Origin: RCC90-49c sp051016155
Lineage (GTDB): Bacteria > Bacteroidota > Bacteroidia > Cytophagales > Amoebophilaceae
NCBI GenBank assembly: GCA_051016155.1
Contig: CP136537.1
Coordinates: 372,001-436,000 of the forward strand
Length of the DNA: 64,000 bases
Direction: 5' to 3'
Shown here: positions 1 through 7,503 of the stretch, one piece after another
Numbering within the stretch: the stretch's first letter is position 1
Layout: each line of letters opens with the position of its first letter
Program-made: the position numbers and the translations under genes
Notes under the pieces: model-generated
What the model was told of the DNA's origin: nothing
Seen by the model: only the letters and a program-made list of their open reading frames with translations
The model's database searches: none

Positions 1-225
1 GATCCAAGCCAAAAACATCATTAATGCGGGCATATAATCACTCTTAATTTTCTGAAGAGCGAGATTGTTTCATGATAAATAATTGACTAAGATTATCATG
101 ATACCAAGAAGTGTGTTACCAACTACATCATGCAATGGCAAAAACATAATACTATCATTTTACACGCTTATTGTTCCTAAGTATATGGTTCTGCAGCGTC
201 GAATGTAATAGTGACAAAAGTAAGC
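1..225. other. Gene-poor left edge, possible decayed membrane gene
   Basis: I see no intact gene. On the minus strand one frame gives a hydrophobic stretch (GNTLLGIMIILVNYL) followed by one stop and then MPALMMFLAWI, which could be the remnant of a membrane protein cut by the window edge and by the IS481 element at 226. I cannot assign a family. Confidence 0.25.
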
Positions 226-1414
226 TGTAGTAGTTAAAATTTAATCTGACATTGGTTAAATGGTACAACAACTAAAACTACTACTATCATGAACTTAAAC
301 CAGAAGATGAGCTAACCCCAAATTGGACTGCTTGAACTCGCTAAAAGCCTGGGCAACATCTCGGCCGCTTGCAAAACCTTGGGATACAGTCCAGACAGCT
401 ACTATCGCTTTAAAGAGCTCTTTGAGACAGGAGGGCAAGAGGCATTGTTAGAGATCAGTCGCAAAAAGCCTATCCTGGCTAATAGAGTAGAGCCCCCTGT
501 TGAAAAGGCAGTCGTTCAGATGGCCACTGACTTTCCTACTTACGGGCAACTTAGCGTCGCTAATGAGCTCAAAAAGCAAGGTATTATTGTCTCCCCTGGA
601 GGCGTTCGCTCTATTTGGCTACGGCACGAGTTGAACAATATCAAAAAGAGACTTCAGGCCTTAGAAGCGAAGATGGCACAAGAAGGCCTTGTGCTCACTG
701 AGAGTCAGCTCCAGGCTATGGAGAAGCATCAGCGTGATAAAGAAGCCTATGGAGAGATCGATTCGGACCATCCAGCCTATCTAGGCTGTCAGGATACCTA
801 CTATGTAGGGCACTTCAAGGGCATTGACAAGGTCCATGATCAAGTCTACATTGACGCCTACACGCGTGTAGCAGATTGCAAGCTCTACAATGAGAAGATA
901 GCGATAACGAGCGCTGCTATGCTCAATGATCGCGTGCTCCCTCGGTATGAACAGCAAGGGGTGCCTACCTTACGTATCCTAACAGGTCGAGGAACAGAGT
1001 ACAAAGGCAAACTGGAGCACCATGCTTATGAGTTGTTCTTATCAGTCGAGGGGATAAGTCATAGCATGAGGCGGGCTTACTCCCCGCAGAGCAACGGAAT
1101 ATGTGAGCGATTCAATAGGACGATGAAGCAGGCGTTCTTTGATTGTGCCATGGGCAAGAAGATATATAGAAGTATAGAGGAGTTACAGACGGACTTGGAT
1201 GTATGGTTAGCTTATTACAACGGGGAGCGTGTGCATAGTGGACGTTATTGTTATGGGAAGAGGCCGTTGGCTACGTTGCTCTCAAGTAAGCACCTGAGTG
1301 TGGAGAAGCATAATGAGATGATGCACCTGAAGGGTAGCTCAGACAGTTATGAGTTAGCAGACGCTAGAGCTAACTAGAATTATCTGCTTGTCAGATTAAA
1401 TACTGACTATTACA
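226..1414 (+). mobile_element. IS481-family element, complete ends, inactive
   Basis: The left end at 226 (TGTAGTAGTTAAAATTTAAT) and the right end at 1414 form imperfect inverted repeats. The reverse complement of the right end starts TGTAATAGT, and both ends share TTTAATCTGACA. The element is 1189 bp. I see no clear target duplication in the flanks. Its transposase carries a stop and a lost catalytic residue, so this copy should not move by itself. Partial copies of the same element lie at 35709-35935 (3' end) and 41805-41890 (5' end). Confidence 0.8.
289..1377 (+). pseudogene. IS481-family transposase, nonsense stop and active-site change
   Basis: The natural start is the ATG at 289 (MNLNQKMS), but a TAA at 313 stops the frame after eight codons. 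The same frame then continues open (ISAACKTLGYS, an HTH region) to the stop at 1377. The remaining part has the IS481 DDE core: QDTYYVG (first Asp), LTGRGTEYKG, and GICERFNRT (Glu). The family motif at the second position is TDRGTEY, so the catalytic Asp has become Gly (codon 985-987, GGT instead of GAT). A shortened protein could start at 379, but it would lack both the DNA-binding start and the second catalytic residue. I call it a pseudogene with good confidence. Confidence 0.85.
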
Positions 1415-1967
1415 GCCGTGTTGAGCTTGTGTTGATGCAACAAAACAGAGAGGGCAAAAAGGAAGTCAATGCCTTGTTGTCCGATGCTTTTTCTAAAGTG
1501 CACCAAGTCAGAGGCAGCACAAGGCTGAGTCCATTGGAAGGCATTTTTCCCGCAAAAGAACTGGAAGTAGGGATTTTCTTGCCAAAGCTCGACGAGTCAC
1601 TCATCAGCGAGGTTGAAGATGCGTTGCAAGAGAAGGAGTCCCGTCATGAGCCTGCTAGGATGGGCGGGCTGTCCAGTATTGGAATAGAGCTGTTTGAACC
1701 TGTCTTCGATAGCGTTCCAGGGGATTTTTTGGGCTAAAATGTAGAGGTGCTTTTTAGGATCGAGCAGCTCAATGAGATTGAGTTTGAACAAGTCAGACTG
1801 TCCTTGGTTGTCTGTTTGACCGATCAAAGTATTGGAAAAACATGCAAGGAATGTTGTTAAACATAGGTATAACTTGCAAAAAAGGAAGACAACAAGCGTG
1901 TAAATGTCCCTAAAACCTTCCCCCAAAGGCTTTTATGAAGACTTTTTGTAGTTCTTAAGGGCCAACT
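1415..1967 (-). pseudogene. 5' part of IS5-like transposase and left IS end
   Basis: The minus strand encodes the N-terminal part of a DDE transposase: LNLIELLDPKKHLY, then PAHPSRLMTGLLLLQRIFN, then after an in-frame TGA near 1597-1599 LVELWQENPYFQFFCG and SDLVHFRKSIG. This is typical of IS5/IS1182-type transposases. The element end is at 1967, where TTAAGGGCCAACT matches the right ends at 17362 (AGTTGACCCTTAA) and 43427, so the three remnants belong to one IS family. The IS481 element at 226-1414 removes the 3' part. Not functional. Confidence 0.75.
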
Positions 1968-2374
1968 AAATATCAACTACTACACTTTAACGACGAACAA
2001 CACACTTTTGATACAGCCCCCAAACAGAAGAGTATTCTCTAGACCTCCGCCTGAAATGCTGACGCTGCTTAGCCCTAGACGGGTCTTTTGTGTTATGCAG
2101 GGGCTATTTTTTATCCCCTATTTTCGTCCTTTTTTTAAATTAATGCCATTACTCCTGGACAGGAGGGTCTTTTATGAGGATATGATTTCATTCATCCAAA
2201 TTACATAAGACATATAGCGGCATATACCATAAAAGGAAGAACAATATTACAGTCGAAGAACTTGCAAAAGTTATGGAGAAGAGCAGGGATCCAGCCGGGG
2301 AGCTTATCGTGCTAAAGTCTTAATTGACAACACAACCTAAACCAAGCTGCGGACCACATGGTTTCATCGTGGGT
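1968..2374. other. Intergenic stretch without recognisable gene
   Basis: There are only short open frames with no family resemblance. A short string around 2098-2120 (CAGGGGCTATTTTT) recurs near 45044, so this may be old repeat or IS debris. No RNA gene was recognised. Confidence 0.4.
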
Positions 2375-3139
2375 TTATTGCTTAGAGGGCAGCAACTTGT
2401 AGTAATAGAAAGGCAGACTGTCTGCCCAAGAAGTGGCAAGGTCTAGGATTTTCACCAGCTTCAAGCGAGGATGTTCTGGCAGCTTCTGCAGTGTGATAAT
2501 GCGTAAGCCTGGCTTGAGAGTTAGGAATTTGTCTGCAAATGCTTGCATCGGTGTTTCCAAAAAGTACGGGGAGCACATTAGGATGACGGTTGCATCACTC
2601 AAGTCTACCTGTAGCGGGTCTTCATTCACATACTCCAACCGACGATATCCATTGATGAGACCATTGGTTTGTATGACCTTGCGTGCTTTTCTTGCCTCTG
2701 TGAAGTAAGTCTCAGAGGGCTCAACGCCCACGGTCTTTCTAACATGTGCCTTCAAGTACATGCAGATGGGGAGCTTGCCCGCACCACTTTTGAGGTCATA
2801 GACAATGTCTCTAAAACCAATGCGTAGCTTCTTGATGACTTTTTCTACAGAGGGATAAACGAGCTCTCCCAAATTGGGCGGACCTTCTCGCTCCATCACG
2901 TGGTCTGCATCGATCAAGTCATCGATATCTACGTAAGCTCTGATCAGGGCTATTTTTATCTTTTCTGATGACAGCGTGGTCCTTGCATACCATGCCAAAG
3001 TAAGAATGGAAACGCATATTACTACGCCAAGAGAAATCATTTGGAGCCCCTTATGGGTGTAGTTGGTCATCATAAGCGCAACTGTTTGTGTGTCTGAATA
3101 GAGGGTGAACAGTACAGGCCTTACCTTACAGGCCTGCAT
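2375..3139 (-). CDS. Membrane-anchored DOT1-like SAM methyltransferase
   Basis: 254 residues from the first ATG; the paired Met at residues 23-24 is an alternative start, and no Shine-Dalgarno site decides between them. One membrane segment follows (about residues 33-52, ISLGVVICVSILTLAW), then a soluble class I SAM-dependent methyltransferase domain. Motif I is IVYDLKSGAGKLPI, followed by VGVEPSE (the acidic ribose-binding strand), LSDATVILM (motif IV position) and LKPGLRIITLQKLP. This order, with the late LKxGxRII strand, resembles DOT1-type lysine methyltransferases. Motif I has Lys where DLGSG is usual, so cofactor binding may be weakened. The substrate is unknown. It stands alone, tail to tail with nothing, between IS debris and gpmI. 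Confidence 0.5.
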   Translation of the reverse strand: MQACKVRPVLFTLYSDTQTVALMMTNYTHKGLQMISLGVVICVSILTLAWYARTTLSSEKIKIALIRAYVDIDDLIDADHVMEREGPPNLGELVYPSVEKVIKKLRIGFRDIVYDLKSGAGKLPICMYLKAHVRKTVGVEPSETYFTEARKARKVIQTNGLINGYRRLEYVNEDPLQVDLSDATVILMCSPYFLETPMQAFADKFLTLKPGLRIITLQKLPEHPRLKLVKILDLATSWADSLPFYYYKLLPSKQ

Positions 3140-3223
3140 GAATATTTGTATTATCCTACCATCTACAGCCTAACCCCTGCAAGACACTATTTTTCGTTTC
3201 CAAGACCAGAAAGATACGCAGCA

Positions 3224-4765
3224 TCAAAGGTCTATCAAAATATTACCGGTCATGGCGGCAGGAATAGGCAAGCCCATGCAGTACAAAATAGTGGGGGCAA
3301 TGTCTGCGAGTTTTCCGTCCTTCAGCGATCTTGGAGAGTGTTGGGGGGCAATCAAGATACAAGGCACTGGATGGGCCGTGTGGGCTGTATGAGGAGCGCC
3401 GTGTTCGTCACACATTTGGTCTGCATTGCCATGATCCGCCACGATCAAGACCTGGTAGTGATTGGCTATGGCTTTAGGAACTATTTGGGCCATGCACTGG
3501 TCTACTATTTCGCAGGCTTGTATGGTGGCTACCAGCTGGCCTGTGTGCCCTACCATGTCTGGGTTGGCAAAGTTGAGACAGATAAAATCGGTCTTTTGCC
3601 GCTCCAATAGGGGCAGTACTTGTGCTGTGAGGGCCGGTGCTGCCATGGCTGGGGCCTGGTCGTAGGTGGCTACCTGGGGAGAAGGACAGAGGATACGCTC
3701 TTCTCCTGAAAAAGGGGCTTCTTGGCCGCCAGAAAAAAAGTACGTGACATGCGGATACTTCTCTGTTTCAGCGATTCTGAGTTGTGTTTTGCCTGCTCTG
3801 CTCAACACTTCGCCTAATGTGTCGGGCAATATTGCTGATGCAAACAGCGGCTGAACATTTTTGAAGCGTTTATCATAATCAGTCATAGTGAGATAGCGCA
3901 ACTCCAGTGGTTCCATTGCTGAAGACACCCTTTCTGCTTGGGTAAGCACATGCGTAATTTGTCGGCTCCGGTCGGTCCTAAAATTAAAACAGATCACTAC
4001 GTCTCCTGGTACCAAGCAAGCCTTGGGCCCTCCTCCCCTATCCGTCAATAGCATAGGAAGCAAGAACTCATCGGTTATGCCTTGCGCATAGGCCTGCTGT
4101 AGGGCCTGGTGCCAGTCTTGCACGCGCTTGCCTTGGCCGTGCACTAGTGCGTTGTAAGCCACCTGGGTCCGCTCCCAGCGCTGGTCTCGGTCCATGGCAT
4201 AGTAGCGCCCCATGATGGAGGCTAGCTGGCCAGTGGTGGCTTGTAGGTGCTGCTCCAAATCGGTTAAAAACTGCAAGGCACTTTGAGGCGCTGTGTCGCG
4301 TCCATCAGTAAAGGCATGAATCCATACGCGGTCTAGGGCATGCTGTTGAGCTGCCTTGCACAGTGCCTTGAGATGATCGAGATGTGCATGCACACCGCCA
4401 TCAGAGACCAAGCCCATGAGGTGCACTGCTCGGTGGTGGGTCTTGGCATAGTTGAATGCACTACACAAAGCTTCGTTTTGCACCCAGGCTCCTGAGGCCA
4501 GGGCCTTATTGATCCTGACCAAGGATTGATCCACTACCCTGCCTGCCCCGAGGTTGATGTGGCCTACCTCAGAATTGCCCATCTGCCCCAGAGGCAACCC
4601 CACTGCAGTGCCAGAGGCAGCTAGTCGACTATGGGGATAGTGCTGATACAGCCCATCTATAAAAGGAGTATAGGCTTGGTCAATAGCAGAGTATTGCGGC
4701 TGGGGTGCCAGGCCCCAGCCGTCTAGAATCAAGAGCATCAGTTGCTGAGAGGTGGGTGGAGACAT
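3224..4765 (-). CDS. gpmI: Phosphoglycerate mutase, cofactor-independent
   Basis: Interconverts 3- and 2-phosphoglycerate in glycolysis using two metal ions and a phosphoserine intermediate. 513 residues, the family's usual length. The N-terminal metal site is LLILDGWG (Asp15), and the nucleophile is Ser65 in GQMGNSEVGHINLGAGR. Later come HAFTDGRDTAP, CFNFRTDRSRQ, KYPHVTYFFSGG and the C-terminal metal ligands VADHGNADQM. The start ATG at 4765 gives the correct N-terminus. Monocistronic on the minus strand. Its presence indicates working lower glycolysis or gluconeogenesis, not a given in energy parasites. Confidence 0.97.
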   Translation of the reverse strand: MSPPTSQQLMLLILDGWGLAPQPQYSAIDQAYTPFIDGLYQHYPHSRLAASGTAVGLPLGQMGNSEVGHINLGAGRVVDQSLVRINKALASGAWVQNEALCSAFNYAKTHHRAVHLMGLVSDGGVHAHLDHLKALCKAAQQHALDRVWIHAFTDGRDTAPQSALQFLTDLEQHLQATTGQLASIMGRYYAMDRDQRWERTQVAYNALVHGQGKRVQDWHQALQQAYAQGITDEFLLPMLLTDRGGGPKACLVPGDVVICFNFRTDRSRQITHVLTQAERVSSAMEPLELRYLTMTDYDKRFKNVQPLFASAILPDTLGEVLSRAGKTQLRIAETEKYPHVTYFFSGGQEAPFSGEERILCPSPQVATYDQAPAMAAPALTAQVLPLLERQKTDFICLNFANPDMVGHTGQLVATIQACEIVDQCMAQIVPKAIANHYQVLIVADHGNADQMCDEHGAPHTAHTAHPVPCILIAPQHSPRSLKDGKLADIAPTILYCMGLPIPAAMTGNILIDL

Positions 4766-4971
4766 GCCTCAAAGATACTAGTCAGGACTGAAGAAGGTAG
4801 TATCTCAAGACTTGGTGATGGTAATCAGAAAACAAGGCATCTGATTTGAATACTTGTCTTACGCCGTAATATTCTCACTCTGAACAAACGTGAAGGACCT
4901 CGGTGCAGGTAGGCCTTGCAGGGATGTTGTGCGTAGCTGAACAGGATAGACATTCGAAGGGGTTGCGTAAA

Positions 4972-5010
4972 GTGAGTTATTAAGTGACTTTGTGATTGCG
5001 TGATTGCAAC
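4972..5010 (-). repeat. Octamer-phased intergenic repeat, short copy
   Basis: GTGA recurs at spacings of 12, 8 and 8 bases (for example TTTGTGATTGCGTGATTG). Read on the minus strand this is the AATCACNN unit seen in the better copies elsewhere in the window. No terminal ATGGCCTC box is evident. Confidence 0.5.
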
Positions 5011-5097
5011 GCTGTTGCTGGGCTTACATAGAGAGACCTTGGGGGCTTTAATAGGGAATTCCTTTGCATCGCGCGAAAAAGATAGAGAACACTTTGC

Positions 5098-5105
5098 TAT
5101 ATTTG
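5098..5105 (+). promoter_or_regulatory. Possible -7 box upstream of queA
   Basis: TATATTTG fits the Bacteroidota -7 consensus TAnnTTTG, 68 bases before the queA ATG. There is no TTG at the expected -33 distance, so support is weak. Confidence 0.35.
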
Positions 5106-5172
5106 CATTCTTGAACCCTAAATATTCGATGGTGCTGTCAAGCCCAGCTATCCCCCTCTGCCTCCAAAATCT

Positions 5173-6219
5173 ATGAAGCTATCTGCCTTTAAGTTTGAGC
5201 TGCCTGAAAAACTCCTTGCGTACCATCCTGTAGAAAATAGAGATGAGTCACGATTGATGGTCATTCACAAAGACACAGGGAAAATAGAACATAAAGTATT
5301 TAAGGACATGCTTGACTACTTTGGCGAGGGAGACTCGCTGGTAGTCAACGATACCCAGGTGTTTCCTGCGTTGCTCTATGGCAACAAAGAAAAGACTGGG
5401 GCGCAGATAGAGGTTCTGCTCTTGAGAGAGCTCAATGCAGAGCATCGTTTGTGGGATACCCTGGTGGACCCAGCCAGGAAGATTCGGGTAGGCAATAAAC
5501 TGTTCTTTGGCAACGGAGAGTTGGTGGCAGAGGTGCTAGACAACACTACTTCTCGGGGAAGAACGCTTAAGTTTTTGTTCGATGGCACCACAGAAGAACT
5601 CCATGCCATCATTACGCAGCTGGGGAATATGCCTCTGCCTAAAGAGATCAAAAGAAAAGTGACTCCAGCAGATCGTACTCACTATCAGACGGTTTACGCC
5701 CAACAACCTGGGGCAGTGGTGGCACCTAGCGCAGGATTACACTTTACGCCCCACTTGCTCAAACGTTTGGAGCTCAAAGGCGTTCATACGGTCCCTATCA
5801 CACTGCACATTGGCTTAGGAACCCTTAGCCCAGTGGATGTCGAAGACCTCACCAAGTACAAAATAGACTCTGAGCTGCTAGCCATTGATGACGCAACAGC
5901 ACAAGTAGTCAATCAATCCCTAGAACAAAAACAGCAGGTATGTGCGGTCGGTGTCTCTACTGCCAAAGCTATGGAGGCCTCTGTGGCAGTGGCAGGAAAA
6001 CTAAAAGCGAACCGTGAGTGGACCAATAAATTCATCTTTCCCCCTCACTCGTTCAAGGTGTGTACCTCATTGATTACTGGTTTTCATCTGCCAGAGTCAG
6101 CTCCGCTCATGACAGCGGCAGCTTTTGGAGGGTATGATTTGATAATGGAAGCGTATCAAGTCGCTATGAAAGAGAAATATCGCTTCTTTGTCTATGGAGA
6201 CGCCATGCTTATCCTGTGA
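5173..6219 (+). CDS. queA: tRNA preQ1(34) S-adenosylmethionine ribosyltransferase-isomerase
   Basis: Transfers and isomerises the ribosyl group of SAM onto preQ1 at the wobble base of tRNAs, giving epoxyqueuosine. 348 residues, full length. Family features visible: FELPEKLLAYHPVENRDESRLMV at the N-terminus, GDSLVVNDTQVFPA, LLLREL, NMPLPKEIKR, YAQQPGAVVAPSAGLHFT, ITLHIGLGTLSPV, and the C-terminal FIFPPHSFKVCTSLITGFHLPES. The start ATG gives MKLSAFKFELPEKLL, as in homologues. Monocistronic. An octamer repeat begins directly at its stop codon. Confidence 0.97.
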   Translation: MKLSAFKFELPEKLLAYHPVENRDESRLMVIHKDTGKIEHKVFKDMLDYFGEGDSLVVNDTQVFPALLYGNKEKTGAQIEVLLLRELNAEHRLWDTLVDPARKIRVGNKLFFGNGELVAEVLDNTTSRGRTLKFLFDGTTEELHAIITQLGNMPLPKEIKRKVTPADRTHYQTVYAQQPGAVVAPSAGLHFTPHLLKRLELKGVHTVPITLHIGLGTLSPVDVEDLTKYKIDSELLAIDDATAQVVNQSLEQKQQVCAVGVSTAKAMEASVAVAGKLKANREWTNKFIFPPHSFKVCTSLITGFHLPESAPLMTAAAFGGYDLIMEAYQVAMKEKYRFFVYGDAMLIL

Positions 6220-6283
6220 GTGATCTATTTATTCATTGGGTGATTGAGCCTATTGAATGATTTTGTGATTAGATGACTTAAAG
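6219..6283 (-). repeat. Octamer-phased intergenic repeat downstream of queA
   Basis: Contains GGGTGATTGAG and GATTTTGTGATTAGATGAC. On the minus strand these read as AATCACNN units. It starts within a few bases of the queA stop and is followed about 50 bases later by a second copy in the opposite orientation (6331-6426). Confidence 0.6.
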
Positions 6284-6330
6284 AACGTTGTCGACTAGGA
6301 AAAATTTGGAACTGTTACACAATGCGACCA

Positions 6331-6426
6331 ACGTTCTGACAACACTTAAAAAAATGCTCTTATAGGTCTAGAAAGAGCTTTGAAACTATACAATCACAAA
6401 ATCACTCAATAATACGATGGCCTCAA
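6331..6426 (+). repeat. Octamer-phased repeat with conserved head and terminal box
   Basis: This copy aligns along about 95 bases with 27141-27236. Both have AACRTTCTGACAA at the head, an A-run, a weak hairpin segment, AATCACAA and AATCACTC-type octamers, then CAATAATACRATGGCCTC. Here the terminal ATGGCCTC is not a gene start; uppS begins 70 bases later. Confidence 0.75.
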
Positions 6427-6496
6427 GGTGCTTTGACAGTATGAGCAGCATGCTTCGCGCGTTTTGTAACAGGCTCATTGATTCCAATTTAACCTC

Positions 6497-7396
6497 ATGA
6501 AGCGTACGTATTTTTGTATTGGCTTATTGCAACTACTTGCAAGCTTATTGCTCCCCCTTAATGTATGGGCCCAAACGTCAGTCCCTGACAGTACGCCAGA
6601 ACAAGAGCTAAGAGCAAAGCTTGACCCCAACAAGCTGCCAGAACACGTGGCTATTATCATGGATGGCAATGGCAGATGGGCCACAAGGCAGGGTAAACCC
6701 AGGATATTTGGCCACCAAAACGCTATCCAAAGTGTTAGAGACGTCGTAGAGGGATGTGCTGAGCTCGACATTCCTTATTTGACACTCTATGCTTTTTCTA
6801 CAGAAAACTGGGGACGCCCTCAAGTAGAGGTAGACTATCTCATGCATCTCATCAGCACTACTATTGACAACGAGCTAGAGGAGTTGGTGCAAAAAGATGT
6901 GCGTCTCCACTTTATAGGCAACCTGGCAAGACTCCCCAAAAAATGTCAAACATCAATTCAAAAAGCTCAACAAGCTTCTCAGCATAACCAGGGCCTACAG
7001 CTGACCATTGCACTGAGTTACAGCGGCAGGTGGGACTTGCTAGAGGCTACCAAAGCCATTGCCCAGGCGGTAAAGAACGGTAACTTAGTGCCGCAAGATA
7101 TCAACGAGGCACTGCTCGAACAGTATTTGGCTACCCCCAACATGCCTGATCCAGCGCTCTTGATCAGGACAAGTGGCGAGAGGCGGCTTAGCAATGCTTT
7201 TTTATGGCAAATGGCGTATACTGAACTGTTTTTTACGCCCGTTCTTTGGCCTGACTTTAGAAAGCCTCACCTTCACGAGGCCCTCTGGGATTACCAGCAA
7301 CGTGAAAGAAGATTTGGCAAATTAAGTCATGTCGTCAATTCATCTCACCGCCCAAAAAATCTCTCTCTGGATAAGAAGGGTTGGGGTAGTAACTGA
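6497..7396 (+). CDS. uppS: Undecaprenyl diphosphate synthase with signal-like N-terminus
   Basis: Cis-prenyltransferase that makes the C55 lipid carrier for cell-wall and surface polymers. The catalytic P-loop is VAIIMDGNGRWATRQG (Asp about residue 55). LYAFSTENWGRP, the RTSGERRLSN substrate site and the TELFFTPVLWPDF region follow, so the domain from about residue 48 to 280 is complete. Unlike usual family members it begins with about 25 residues that look like a Sec signal (MKRTYFC, hydrophobic stretch, then NVWAQ). No alternative start lies between this ATG and the conserved domain. The gene heads the uppS-bamA-skp block common in Bacteroidota. Confidence 0.93.
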   Translation: MKRTYFCIGLLQLLASLLLPLNVWAQTSVPDSTPEQELRAKLDPNKLPEHVAIIMDGNGRWATRQGKPRIFGHQNAIQSVRDVVEGCAELDIPYLTLYAFSTENWGRPQVEVDYLMHLISTTIDNELEELVQKDVRLHFIGNLARLPKKCQTSIQKAQQASQHNQGLQLTIALSYSGRWDLLEATKAIAQAVKNGNLVPQDINEALLEQYLATPNMPDPALLIRTSGERRLSNAFLWQMAYTELFFTPVLWPDFRKPHLHEALWDYQQRERRFGKLSHVVNSSHRPKNLSLDKKGWGSN

Positions 7397-7503
7397 TCCA
7401 CTATGTGCTTAGTCTGTTCATCATTGAAGAGATGCATAGGCGTAAGATGTATGATATCAGCTGTCTAAATGACGATATGACCGAGATACATAAGCTACAC
7501 AGC

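Larger units (their letters stand above)
4766..5172. other. Divergent gpmI-queA spacer
   Basis: A 407-bp region between two divergent genes that should hold both promoters. It contains a short copy of the octamer repeat (4972-5010) and a TATATTTG box at 5098-5105. I found no gene or RNA. Confidence 0.5.
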
